From Bryobacterales bacterium (GTDB lineage: Bacteria > Acidobacteriota > Terriglobia > Bryobacterales > Bryobacteraceae): a stretch of DNA of 24,096 bases. Positions 9,751 to 19,049 of this stretch are shown here, one piece after another. The notes beneath the pieces are model-generated. The model saw only the letters and a list, made by a program, of their open reading frames with translations. It was not told the DNA's origin and made no database searches. Position numbers and translations under genes: made by a program. Where the stretch lies: positions 1 to 24,096 of the forward strand of contig JADJOP010000014.1 in NCBI GenBank assembly GCA_016713735.1, read 5' to 3'. The first letter of the stretch is position 1, and each line of letters starts with the position of its first letter.

Positions 9751-12700
9751 ATGATTTCCCACTCTGCTCCCCGGTTTGTCGCCGGTTGGACCGCCAGGCC
9801 GGCGCTGGCCGCTTCGCTGTTGTTCCTGGTCCCCATGCTTGCGTGGAGCCAGTCCTTCACGGGGAGAATCGTCGGCACCGTGATGGACCCGACCGGAGGA
9901 GTAGTCGCGGGGGCCACCGTGAAGGCGACCGATGTGGCCACCAACCGCACACAGTCGGTTACTACCAACGAAGGTGGCAACTATGCGTTGAGCGAGGTCC
10001 CGCGGGGCGAGTACGTGATCGACGTCAGCGCACCGGGCTTCAAGCAATTTGTCCGTCGTGGCATTCTGCTCTCCATCGGCCAGCAGGCGCGCGTCGATGT
10101 CCGGCTTGAGGTGGGCGCCGTCTCCGAGTCTGTGGAAGTCGTCGCCGACGCCGGCTTGCTGGAGACGGTGGACTCCGGTGCTGGGCAAGGTGGTCGACAA
10201 CAAGCGCATCACGGAACTGCCACTCAATACCCGGAACGTCTTCTCCCTGCTCTATCTGACTCCGGGCGTTACGGGCAGCGTCAGCACCACCTACGGCACC
10301 GGCTACGCCATCAACGGGGCACGCAATTCCATGCTCGACATCCTTGTCGATGGGGTCTCCACGGCCCACCCTACCGTCAACGGCTTCTCCGGCAACTCCA
10401 CCTTCCCGCCCGTCGAAGCGATCGCTGAGTTCAAGGTGCTCGGCTCCAACTACTCCGCGGAGTTCGGGCGCAGCAATGGCGGAGTCGTCAACGTCGTCTA
10501 CAAGTCCGGTTCCAACGATCTCCACGGCAGCATCTTCGAATTTCTCCGCAACTCCAAACTCGACGCCAACGATTTCTTCAACAACAGCCAGGGACGGTCG
10601 CTGGGGAGCTTCAAACGCAATCAGTTCGGCGCCATGGTGAACGGCCCCATCATCAAAAACAAGACGTTCTTCCTCGGCAGTTTCGAAGGGCTCCGCGAGC
10701 GCTCCTCGGCCAACACATCCACCTCTGTGCCCACCGCCCAGCAGCGAGCCGGCGATTTCAGCCAGACACGCGCCAGCAACGGCTCCCTCATCACCATCTA
10801 CGATCCCTTCACCACCCGCGCCCAGGGGAGCGGCTTCGTCCGCAGCGCCTTCCCCGGCAACGTCATCCCCACCTCTCAAATGGACCCCGTCGCGCGCAAC
10901 GTGATGCGCTATTTTCCCCAGCAGAATACCGTCACGAATGCGGTGACCAACCTCAACAACTTCTTCAATACAGGCGCCCGCTCCTTCGATCAGGATCAGA
11001 TCGATGGCCGCGTCGACCACAACATCACCGATCAACAGCGGATCTTCGCCCGCGTCTCCTGGCGTGAGAATCTCGATTCTCCGCCGGTCTATTTCCCGGA
11101 CGACCTGACGATTGCCGAGGGACGCGTCCAGCAGGGTGTCCGCCAGCCCTCCGGATCCATCGACTACACGAACACTCTGACTCCCACTTCGGTTCTGAAT
11201 GTCCGCTTCGGCCTCTCCCGCTCCGTCTTCGACTACGACAACCAAGGCCTCGGGTTCAAACCCTCCGCCCTCGGCCTCCCCTCCACCATCGATTCCGTCG
11301 TCGACCGCCAGATGTTCCCCCGCTTCGGCGCCAGCGGTTTTGTCAATCTTGGCGGCAGCGACCACCGCTTCAGCTCCTTCAATACCTATACCCTCTCCTC
11401 GAGCTTTTCCCGCATTCAGGGCAACCACACAATTAAGTTTGGGTGGGAAGGCCGGATGATCCGCGTCAACGTCTGGGAAGCCCGCTCGGCGGGAACGTTC
11501 AATTTCTCGGCCGGGTTCACCCAAGGCCCGAACCCGAACACAGCCAGTTCAACAGCCGGCCACAGCGTGGCTTCGATGCTCCTCGGCACCGGCACCACCG
11601 GAAATGTCCTGATCCGCAACTGGAAAAACGTCGCTGCACAGAGCTTTTACCACGGCTTCTATCTGCAGGATGACTACCGGATCACCTCCAAGCTGACCCT
11701 GAATCTCGGTCTCCGCTATGACGTCGATCTGCCGCGAACCGAGCGGTACAACCGCTTCAACTGGTTTGAGCCATATGCCGTATCCCCTCTCTCAGGCAAG
11801 GTCCCCGGTTTCGGCGAACTCTACGGCGGCGTCCGGTTCGTGGGTGTGGATGGCAACCCGCGCACGCAGTTCAACAAAGACCTGAACAACCTCGCGCCGC
11901 GCATCGGTTTCGCCTACCAGGCCAACAGCAAGACCGTCGTGCGCGCCGCCTACGGCCATTTCTTCGGTCCCTCGCGTCAGGCCGCCCAAGGCACCGTCGG
12001 CCCCTTCGGCTTCCGCGTCGAATACCCCTGGGTGACCACCGTCGACGGCATCACGCCCTTTAACCGCCTGAGCAATCCGTATCCGGAGGGTTTCCGCGAC
12101 GTGCCCGGCGCCAGTGACGGGCTGCTCACGCAAGCCGGCGCCAACCTCCAGGCCTTCCTCCAGGACTCGCCCTCGCCCTGGAACATGATGTGGAACTTCA
12201 CCATCCAGCGCGAACTGCCGGGCGAAGTGCTGCTCGAATCCGCCTACGTCGGCAATCGAGGCCTCTATCTTAGCCGCAGCGGCGAAGGCGGTATGGAACT
12301 GAACCAGCTCGATCCCAAGCACCTCGCCCTGGGCTCGGCATTGAACCAGCGCGTGGCCAATCCGTTCTTCGGTGTTGTGAACAACGGCGTCCACCTCGCC
12401 TCCACCATCGCCCGCGGCCAGTTGCTGCGTCCCTATCCGCAGTTCACCAATGTGCAGCCGCTCTATGACGCCGGTTCGAACTCCATCTATCACGCCTGGC
12501 AGAACACCTTCCGCCGCCGCTTCTCACAGGGATTCATGTTTGAAGGTAACTACACCTGGTCCAAGATGATCGACACTGGCGACAGCCATCAGAACACCTA
12601 CGACGTGGCCGCCAGCCGCGCCCTCTCCGCCCAGGACGTAGCCCACCGCTTTGTCGCCAGCGCCGTGTATGATCTGCCCATCGGTCCAGGCCGCGCTCTG

Positions 12701-13189
12701 AACACCGGCGACTCGGCCATTTCCCGCTTCGTGCTCGGCGGATGGCAGGTCAACGGCATCATCACCTACCAGTCCGGAACGCCGCTCGCACTCTCGGCAA
12801 GCAATACCTCCGGCCTCTTCGCCGCGCGCACACAGCCCAACAACAACGGGCAGAGTGGCCGCAAAACCGGGCCTGTGCAGGAGCGCCTCAACAGCTACCT
12901 CCTGACGAGTCCCTACTCTCAGCCGGCCGCCTTCACCTTTGGCAACCTGTCGCGCTTCCTGCCGGACATTCGGAGCGATTCCACCCGAAATTGGGACGTC
13001 TCGCTGTTCAAACAGTTCATGATCACCGAGCGGGTTCGCACCCAGTTCCGCGCGGAGTTCTTCAACGCCTTCAACACGGTGCGGTTTGGCAGCCCAAACA
13101 CCACGGTAAATTCAGCCGCCTTTGGTGTGGTCACCAGCCAGTCCAACGCCCCGCGGCAGATTCAGTTCGGTTTGAAGGTCCTTTTCTAA
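9751..13189 (+). CDS. Oar-like TonB-dependent receptor with N-terminal carboxypeptidase-regulatory domain (one frameshift)
   Basis: The protein is about 1,145 residues. Start ATG 9751 is chosen because GGAG at 9741-9744 sits 6 bases upstream and a clear signal peptide follows (ending near LAWSQS); an in-frame ATG at 9715 lacks both. Residues about 37-125 form a carboxypeptidase-regulatory-like beta-sandwich (TGRIVGTVMDPTGGVVAGAT, GNYALSEVPRGEYVIDV). A plug region follows (LPLNTRNVFSLLYLTPGV, SMLDILVDG), then a long outer-membrane barrel with repeated aromatic strands, ending in the terminal Phe (FGLKVLF) typical of barrel proteins. It should import large nutrients across the outer membrane using TonB energy. 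Acidobacteria carry many such receptors, most with unknown ligands. One frameshift near 10177 falls between ETVDSG and LGKVVDNKRITEL. It is transcribed alone and converges on the peptide transporter. Confidence 0.92.
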
Positions 13190-13208
13190 CGGTGTTCCGG
13201 GGGCGCGC

Positions 13209-14543
13209 CTACCCGCGTGCCCCCATCAGTTTCTTGAGCGTGGGCGTCAGCAGCGCCAGCAGCAAGGCCGACACCAGCAGCCCCGCCGCAATCCCGCCAT
13301 ACAACCTCACCAGCACGCCCGCATCGTTGGCCACGAAGAACCCCGAGAGGTAGCCGGCCAGCTTATTCCCCAGGCTTGTGGCGAAGAACCACGCGCCCAT
13401 CATCAATCCCACCAGCCGCGCCGGGGCCACCTTGGTCACCGTGCTCAGCCCCACCGGGCTCAGGCAGAGCTCGCCGACCACATCCAATAAATACACACCC
13501 GCCAGCCACAACGGGCTGATCTTGCCCGAGGCCGTCAACGAAGACGCCGGCACCAACAGGCAGAACGCCCCGCCAATCGCCGCCAGGCCCAACGCAAACT
13601 TCGCCGGGCTGGACGGCTGCCGATCGCCCAATCCGATCCACATCCGCGCAAACACCGGCGCCAGCACGATCACATAAAACGGCGTGAGCGACTGCAGCCA
13701 GCTCGCCGGAAACTGGAAGCCCAGCAGTTCCGTCCGCACCAGCTGCTTGGCGAACAGGTTCAGGCTCGCCCCTTTCTGTTCATAGGCCGCCCAGAAGCAG
13801 ATGGTGAACACGAACAGGATGGAGATCGCCGCCAGCCGCTTCCACTCCCCCGCCGTCAGCGCCGCCGCCGGCTCGCCTGCCGCCGCCGCGGCCTTCTTCT
13901 CGGCGCGCAATCCCGCGCCCTCCAACGTGGCCCGCCGCAGCAGGAACACCACCAGCCCCGCGACCATGCCCACCCCTGCCGCGCCAAATCCCCACTGCCA
14001 GCTTCCCGCCGGATCGAACCCCATCGACCCCAGCCAGCTCTTGAACCCCGGCCCTTCCGCCAAATACCCGCACACAAGCGGCGCCATCACCGCGCCCACG
14101 TTGATGCCCATGTAGAACAGCGAGAATCCGCTGTCGCGCCGCGGATCGTCGGCTCCATACAAACTGCCCACCATCGCCGAGATGTTCGGCTTCAACAATC
14201 CAGTCCCCAGCGCAATCATGCTCAGCCCCAGATAGAACGCCTCCATCGACCTCACCACCAGACAGAACTGCCCCGCCGCAATGATCACGCCGCCCAACAG
14301 CACCGCCCGCCGCGCGCCCAGCCAGCGGTCCGCCACCAGCCCGCCGGGGACCGACAACAGATACACCGCCATCGTGTATGTGCCATAGAGCGAGGCCGCG
14401 CCCTGCGTGTCGAACCCCAGACCGCCCTGAGCCAGCGGCGCCACGCAATACAGCACCAGAATCGCCCGCATGCCGTAATAGCTGAACCGCTCCCACATCT
14501 CGACGAAAAAGAGAGTAGCCAGTCCGGGAGGATGTGAACCCAT
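13209..14543 (-). CDS. POT/PTR2-family proton-dependent oligopeptide transporter
   Basis: This intact major-facilitator protein is about 444 residues with roughly 12-14 hydrophobic segments. It has the POT signatures: EMWERFSYYG (ExxERFxYYG, proton and peptide binding) about 15 residues from the start, GTGLLKPNISAMVG, and the PTR2 motif LFYMGINVGAVMAPL. Family members import di- and tripeptides with protons across the inner membrane. I prefer ATG 14543 (MGSHPPGLATLFFVEMWERF) because this gives the usual short N-terminus; a GTG at 14585 would add 14 residues of low complexity. The gene is divergent from the uxuA-like gene, with 85 bp between the starts, and convergent with the receptor gene, with 19 bp between the stops. 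Its frame is undisturbed over 1.3 kb, unlike its right-hand neighbours. Confidence 0.92.
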   Translation of the reverse strand: MGSHPPGLATLFFVEMWERFSYYGMRAILVLYCVAPLAQGGLGFDTQGAASLYGTYTMAVYLLSVPGGLVADRWLGARRAVLLGGVIIAAGQFCLVVRSMEAFYLGLSMIALGTGLLKPNISAMVGSLYGADDPRRDSGFSLFYMGINVGAVMAPLVCGYLAEGPGFKSWLGSMGFDPAGSWQWGFGAAGVGMVAGLVVFLLRRATLEGAGLRAEKKAAAAAGEPAAALTAGEWKRLAAISILFVFTICFWAAYEQKGASLNLFAKQLVRTELLGFQFPASWLQSLTPFYVIVLAPVFARMWIGLGDRQPSSPAKFALGLAAIGGAFCLLVPASSLTASGKISPLWLAGVYLLDVVGELCLSPVGLSTVTKVAPARLVGLMMGAWFFATSLGNKLAGYLSGFFVANDAGVLVRLYGGIAAGLLVSALLLALLTPTLKKLMGARG

Positions 14544-14628
14544 CTCCGCATGATACGAAGTTCCCGCCGCCGCCGGACTCCCCACCGCCCGGCGCGATCG
14601 CCTTGGCGCATGATCTTCTCATCCCGCC

Positions 14629-15704
14629 ATGTGGCCCCGCCGTAGCCTTCTCGCCTCGCTCCCCGCCGCCGCTCTCGCCCAATCGCTTCCCAACCAGCGC
14701 GGCCTCAAACGTAAGATCGCCGAGCACGATCCCGCCAACACCAAGCTCTCTCACCGCATGCCCATCAAGAACATGACCGATGAGGACCTGCTCTTCCTCC
14801 AGCAACTCGGCCTGCGCTGGGCCCGCATCGAGTTCGGCTCCGACGCGCCGTTCGAATTCATGCGCGACACCCAGGCCCGACTTCGCCGCTTCGGCATGGA
14901 GATCTACTCCGGCGTCGACTACACCTACCGCGAACTCGACCTCCAACTCGGCCGCCCCAACCGCGACCAGTGGATCGAGAAGTTCTGCCGCTTCGTGCGC
15001 GACTGCGGCCGCCTCGGCATCCCCGTCGCCAACATCGACTGGCACCCCGCCAACACCTACACCACCTCCATCGTCGAATCGCCGCGCAAATACAAAGCCC
15101 GCGAGTTCTCCGTCGACGACTTCCGCAATAAGGTAGAGAAGCAGGCCTTCGACCGCGAGTACTCAGCCGACGACATCTGGGCCACCTACACCTACTTCAT
15201 GAAGGCCGTCCTGCCCGTGGCCGAAAAGGCCGGCGTCCGCCTCGCCCTGCATCCCGACGATCCGCCGCTGGCCAAGATGAACGGTGTGGCCAAGCTCTTC
15301 GTCAACTACGAAGGCTACGCCGCGCGCCGAGAAGATCGCCGCCGGATCGAAGGCCTTCGCCCTCACCTTCTGCGTCGGCACCTGGATGGAAGGCGGCGCC
15401 GCCATGGGCAAGGATGTCTTCCAAATGATCGAGGACTTCGGCGCCCGCGGCAAGATCGCCGACGTCCACTTCCGCAACGTCAGCTCCCCGCTGCCCCGCT
15501 TCGTCGAAACCTTCACCGACGACGGCTACGTCGACATGTACGAGGTGATGAAGACCCTGCGCAAAGGTGAAGTTCAACGGCACCGTCGTCCCTGACCACG
15601 TCCCCGAATTCGCCGGCGACAAAGGCATCCGCCGCGCCGGCACCGCCTACTGCATCGCCTACATGCGCAGCCTCCTGCGCCGCGCCAATGAAGAGGTGGG
15701 CTGA
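14629..15704 (+). CDS. Mannonate dehydratase-family protein with RR signal-like N-terminus (two frameshifts)
   Basis: UxuA-type enzymes dehydrate D-mannonate to 2-keto-3-deoxy-D-gluconate in glucuronate breakdown. About 358 codons are present, slightly shorter than E. coli UxuA. Family motifs in order: LALHPDDPP near residue 207 (metal-binding His/Asp region), TFCVGTWMEGG near 249, HFRNV near 281, and DDGYVDMYEVM near 298. The frame changes near 15325 and again near 15570, and the tail then reads KFNGTVVPDHVPEFAGDKGI to TGA 15702-15704. The N-terminus MWPRRSLLASLPAAALAQ looks like a short twin-arginine-type signal, unusual because UxuA is normally cytosolic. The next gene starts 9 bp after the stop. 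The family assignment is firm; substrate specificity is not, since Acidobacteria have many UxuA-like sugar-acid enzymes. Confidence 0.85.
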
Positions 15705-15713
15705 GCCCGGCGC

Positions 15714-16067
15714 ATGACTGACCGAGTCCACTTCGAACACGCCGACCCCATCCTTCGCGTCGAAGACATGGCCCGCGCGCTTGCCTTCTACTGCGGCCGC
15801 CTCGGCTTTCTCAACGCCGACTGGGGCGGCGACGATTTCACCTGCATCACCCGCGACGGCGCCACCATCTACCTCTGCCGGGGCGATCAAGGCTGCGGCC
15901 AGGCCTGGGTCTGGATCGGCGTCTCTGACGCCCGCCGTCTCCACGATGAGCTTGCCGCCACCGGCCTCCCCATCCGCATGCCGCCCACCAACTACTCCTG
16001 GGCACTCGAGTTCCACCTGGAAGACCCCGACGGCAACGTGCTGCGCCTCGGCTCCGAGCCCGAATGA
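15714..16067 (+). CDS. VOC-family (glyoxalase/bleomycin-resistance-like) protein
   Basis: This intact 117-residue protein is the size of a single VOC unit. It has the paired beta-alpha-beta-beta-beta pattern: DPILRVEDMARALAFYCGRL near residues 11-30 and the closing strand FHLEDPDGNVLRLGSEP near 99-115, which carries the usual metal-ligand Glu region. VOC proteins include glyoxalase I, extradiol dioxygenases, fosfomycin and bleomycin resistance proteins and many uncharacterised members, and nothing here chooses between them. There is no signal peptide, so it is cytosolic. The start lies 9 bp after the uxuA-like stop, and its TGA overlaps the next ATG (ATGA at 16064-16067), so the genes are probably co-transcribed and translationally coupled. 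Confidence 0.88.
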   Translation: MTDRVHFEHADPILRVEDMARALAFYCGRLGFLNADWGGDDFTCITRDGATIYLCRGDQGCGQAWVWIGVSDARRLHDELAATGLPIRMPPTNYSWALEFHLEDPDGNVLRLGSEPE

Positions 16068-17490
16068 GCCACAATAGCGGTGTGCTCCGCCGCCAGTTGC
16101 TTCTTGCCGCCCTCGCTCCCACCGCGCACAGTGAACCTCTGCCGCGCGACACCGGCTATCGCGGCATCTGGTATTTCAATCAGCCCTCGAAAGACCAGTA
16201 CGTCTACAAATACTCCGGCGGCTTTGCCACCTATCCGCAGCAGCACGCCCCCATCGCCATCCACGCGCCCGCCGTCCGCAAGACCTTCTTCGTCTATGGC
16301 GGCACCACCGCCACCGCCGCCGCGCCCGACAAGCAGCAACTGCTGCACATGATCTCCTACTACGATCACGCCACCGGCACCGTCCCCCGTCCCGTCGTCC
16401 TGATGAACAAGGAAACCGAGGACGCCCACGACAATCCCGTTCTCTCCATCGACTCCGAAGGCTACCTCTGGATCTTCTCGCCCGCCCACGGCGTCTCGCG
16501 CCCCGCGTATCTTCATCGCAGCCGCAAGCCCTACTCGATCGACGAGTTCGAACAGGTGTGGAAGACCAACTGGTCCTACCCGCAGCCGTGGTACATCCCC
16601 GGCCAGGGCTTCCTCTTCTTCCACACCCGCTACCAGCAGGTGCCCGGCACGAAGACCATGGGCCGCGCCTCCACTGGATGACCAGCCGCGACGGCCGCAA
16701 ATGGTCCGACCCCAGTCTGCTCGCCTTCGCCCAAATGGGCCACTACCAGATCTCCTGGCCGCGCGGCAATCGCCTTCGCCACCGCGTTTGACATTCACCC
16801 CACGCCCACCGGCCTCAACACCCGCACCAACATCTACTACCTGGAAACGCCCGACCTCGGCCGCACCTGGTTCACCGTCGAAGGCACGCAGGTGCGCCCG
16901 CCCGTCCGTTGGGACGAACACCCCTCACTCGTGCGCGACTTCCGCAAAGACGGCCTGCTCGTCTATTTGAAGGACCTCCAGTTCGACTCCGAAGGCCGCC
17001 CCATCATCGCCTTCCTCTCCAGCCGCGGCTACCAGTCCGGCCCCGCCAACGGCTCGCGCACGCTCTGGACCGCCCACTGGAACGGCGGCGCCTGGGAATA
17101 CTCGCGCATCACCACCACCGACCACAACTACGACCACGGCTCGCTCTACGTCGTGAGCGACCAGCACTACCGCTACACCGCGCCCACCGGCCCCGGCCCG
17201 CAGCGCCACGGCACCGGCGGCGAAATCGAAACCTGGGAGACCTTCAACGCCGGCGCCGACTGGCAGCTCACCTACCAGCACACACGCGCAACTCGACCTA
17301 CAACCACACCTACGTGCGCCGCCCGCTGAACTATCACCCCGACTTCTGCGCCTTCTGGGCCGACGGCAACGCCTTCGCGCCCTCACCCTCCCGGCTCTAC
17401 TTCGCCAACACGCGCGGCGAGGTCTACCAACTGCCGGAAACCATGTCTTCGGACCAGGCCCGCCCGGTCCTCATCAAAGCTCTGCCATAA
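16064..17490 (+). CDS. Secreted BNR-repeat (BNR_4-like) beta-propeller protein (three frameshifts)
   Basis: The reconstructed protein is about 475 residues. A signal-like N-terminus with an RR pair (LRRQLLLAALAPTAHS) is followed by GYRGIWYFNQPSKDQYVYKY, KETEDAHDNPVLSIDSEGYL and Asp-box-like turns MTSRDGRKWSDP and LETPDLGRTWFTV, which mark a sialidase-type propeller. The overall look matches the BNR repeat-containing family (PF15892), which as I recall includes ulvan-lyase-related proteins, so a polysaccharide lyase or hydrolase role is possible but not shown. Frames change near 16670, 16780 and 17292; the end reads NSTYNHTYVRRPLNYHPDFC to TAA 17488-17490. Its ATG overlaps the VOC stop, and the cupin gene starts 10 bp after its own stop. 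Confidence 0.78.
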
Positions 17491-17500
17491 GGATTCCGCG

Positions 17501-17926
17501 ATGAACATCCCCCGCCGTGAACTCGCCGCCCTGCTGCCGCTGCTCGCCGCCCACGCCGCGCAGGCGCAATCGAAGACGCTGCCCACGAAGACCTTCCGCC
17601 ACCAGGACCTCCCCGTGCGCGACAACCCCAACGGCAACAAGAGCCGCGCCATCTTCGACGGTGAAACCCACGGCGCCTATCCCATCGAGATGCACGAAAC
17701 CGAACTCGCCCCCGGCAACGCTCCACATGCGCCGCACAAGCACGAGCACGTCGAACTCCTCATGGTGCGCGAAGGCACCGTCGAGGTGACCATCGACGGC
17801 CACGCGACTGTCCTCGGCCCCGGCTCGGTAGCCTATGTCGCCTCGAATGCCTTCCACGGATGGAAAAATGTGGGGACCTCGCGAGCGGCTTACTTCGTGA
17901 TGGCTTTGGGGCGCAAGAGGGCGTAG
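17501..17926 (+). CDS. Secreted single-domain cupin
   Basis: This intact 141-residue protein has a signal peptide with an RR pair (MNIPRRELAALLPLLAAHAAQAQ), so it is probably exported. Cupin motif 1 is present as H79-x-H81-x3-E85 in PHKHEHVELLMVREG. Motif 2 is GPGSVAYVASNAFHGWKN with H119; the usual Pro and Gly of motif 2 are Ala and Asn here. The four ligands (H79, H81, E85, H119) suggest a divalent-metal site. Cupins of this size act as sugar isomerases, dioxygenases or sugar-binding proteins. Next to uronate-related genes a role like KdgF (processing of unsaturated uronates) is conceivable but unproven. AAGGA overlapping the previous stop provides the ribosome-binding site. It is the last gene of the likely four-gene operon. 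Confidence 0.87.
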   Translation: MNIPRRELAALLPLLAAHAAQAQSKTLPTKTFRHQDLPVRDNPNGNKSRAIFDGETHGAYPIEMHETELAPGNAPHAPHKHEHVELLMVREGTVEVTIDGHATVLGPGSVAYVASNAFHGWKNVGTSRAAYFVMALGRKRA

Positions 17927-18521
17927 CGCCATGAGGCGGCTCTTCCCCAAGGGTCACAAGCGCTGGAATCGCGAGCGCCGCCGTGCGCTCGGGAGCGGTT
18001 CCTGCGGGTGATCGGTCATCCGACCGTGCGGAGGCATTCTGCTCAACTCGTCCAGCCCGAGCGCGCCTCGCCGGGGGTGGCGGGTGTGAGTGCTCCGCGC
18101 GGGAACCCACGCGGTCCGTGGCTCAGCCTGCACCACGCCATGGCGGCTGGGGCGCCGGGGCTTCGCTGACATTTCCGCTCGGATCGCGACAAGGCACTCT
18201 GGAGTCGCGGACGCCCCTCACCACGCGTTGATCGCCTGGCTGCGCGTCGGGTGGTGCTGGACGGGGCGTGGGGCTGGGGGGAAGGGGCACCATGCTGCGG
18301 GGGTCGTGCGGGGCTGCTCTCGGCTCAGGGGAGGCTCTGGCTCCCAACGCGGTCGACGCGCCGTCTCGTCCGTTTGCGCCCTGTGTGCTGCCCCCACCAA
18401 CCGCTACCGAGTTCTGGCCGCGCGCTTGAGGCCAAGCTCCCAGATCCGGATCGCGTGGATGAGCATCGCGTCATCGCCGAGGAGGCAGCGAACATCCTGG
18501 CCGACTCCTCGCTCGTGCACC
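17927..18521. other. 595-bp stretch without a convincing gene
   Basis: The region lies between the cupin operon and the toxin-antitoxin locus. Short open frames exist on both strands, up to 163 codons on the plus strand from 18090, but their Arg/Ala/Ser/Pro-rich translations match no family I know and they have no ribosome-binding site. The region is rich in short GC hairpins such as CGGTC/GACCG at 18013-18026. One minus-strand piece (DDAMLIHAIRIWELGLKRAAR, near 18420-18480) looks faintly protein-like, and a decayed gene cannot be excluded. Confidence 0.5.
17972..17991 (+). terminator. GC-rich hairpin after the cupin operon
   Basis: CGAGCGC (17972-17978) and GCGCTCG (17985-17991) form a perfect 7-bp stem with a 6-nt loop, 45 bp after the cupin stop. 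There is no U-tract, so it could end the operon only with Rho, or simply protect the transcript end. Confidence 0.3.
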
Positions 18522-18754
18522 CTACTGCCGCGAGCGCTGAGCCAGGTAATGCTGATCCAGCGCCGGCGCAAAGCGATTTGACGCCTGCCGGCTGATGTTC
18601 ATCTCGCGCGCGGCCCACATCCGGTCAAGTCCGTCGCGCTGGATCGGTTGCACCATCCGCCCCCTGGAAGTGGCCTCGACACGTCCCGCCGCGCTCGGCC
18701 TTGCGCGCAATCGATTCGGCGGAAACCGGCGCGGCGCTACGAGTTTTTCTTCAT
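18522..18754 (-). pseudogene. CopG/BrnA-like ribbon-helix-helix antitoxin (frameshifted)
   Basis: The antitoxin starts at ATG 18754 and overlaps the toxin end. As written it stops after MKKNS, but with one T removed from the T5 run at 18744-18748 it reads MKKTRSAAPVSAESIARKAE. Later pieces are GRMVQPIQR near 18665, EMNISRQA near 18595 and ALDQHYLAQRSRQ at the end (TAG 18522-18524), in part displaced by two or three further indels. This combination (SAESIARKAERG, RMVQPIQR, NISRQA, ALDQHYLA) is what I know from CopG-type antitoxins paired with BrnT. The product would bind and neutralise the toxin and repress the operon through its DNA-binding fold. Corrected length is about 77 residues, normal for the family. 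Confidence 0.65.
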
Positions 18755-19015
18755 ACAGGCGCACCTCCTCCTTCGTCGATCGCCACAGCGTCACCATGTG
18801 GATGTACTCACCCTCGGCATCCTCGCGAAATTCGAAGATCACCGAGTAGAGGCGGCCCTCGACCCACCCAATCGCCAGGTACTGCTCGGGAACCTCAGTC
18901 CGTTGGTCCAGCCAGTAGGGGCGAGAGAATAGCTCCCTCGCCTCCTCAAACCCGATGCCTCGGCGCGGTTTCTCCCATGCCTCTCGTTTTTGAGCCGGGT
19001 CAAAACGGAACGCAT
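18737..19015 (-). CDS. brnT: BrnT-family type II toxin (RNase fold; indels at both ends)
   Basis: BrnT is a small ribonuclease toxin of the RelE-like fold that inhibits translation. The reading frame shows FRFDPAQKREAWEKPRRGIG, FEEARELFSR, YLAIGWVEGRLYSVIFEF and HMVTLWRSTKEEVRLYEE, matching the family from its FxFDPxK start to its R-x-x-x-x-E-x-x-x-Y-E end. No start codon exists in this frame. ATG 19015 is followed by CG then TTCCGT, so one missing base would give M-R-F-R-F-D. At the far end, removing one T from the T5 run at 18744-18748 ends the protein as YEENS-stop at 18737, 92 residues, the standard BrnT size. As presented, the toxin frame instead runs through into the antitoxin region and ends at 18522. 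Confidence 0.75.
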
Positions 19016-19018
19016 GCT

Positions 19019-19043
19019 GTGGTATAAACCTTTCCTATACCAC
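19019..19043 (-). promoter_or_regulatory. Perfect inverted repeat upstream of brnT, likely autoregulatory operator
   Basis: GTGGTATA (19019-19026) and TATACCAC (19036-19043) are perfect 8-bp complements with a 9-bp spacer, starting 3 bases upstream of the brnT ATG and lying fully within the 34-bp gap after the GH51 gene. BrnTA-type operons are repressed by their ribbon-helix-helix antitoxin at palindromic sites that overlap the promoter, and the TATA-containing arms could also supply a -10 box. The absence of a U-tract argues against a terminator. Confidence 0.6.
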
Positions 19044-19049
19044 TTTCCG

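Noticed and set aside
10040..11524. 494-codon minus-strand open frame
   Set aside because: It lies antisense to the well-supported TonB receptor, its translation is low-complexity Gly/Ala/Val/Asp/Glu, and it matches no family; a GC-rich shadow.
13780..15045. 421-codon minus-strand open frame crossing from the uxuA-like gene into the transporter
   Set aside because: It overlaps two recognisable genes out of frame, and its translation is Gly/Ala/Arg-rich without motifs.
18090..18581. 163-codon plus-strand open frame in the gene-poor gap
   Set aside because: It has Arg/Ser/Ala-rich composition, no ribosome-binding site and no known family, and its end overlaps the antitoxin on the other strand.
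18522..18842. A genuine toxin-antitoxin fusion protein
   Set aside because: One T less in the T5 run at 18744-18748 restores both separate genes at normal lengths, so the fusion is better explained by an indel error.
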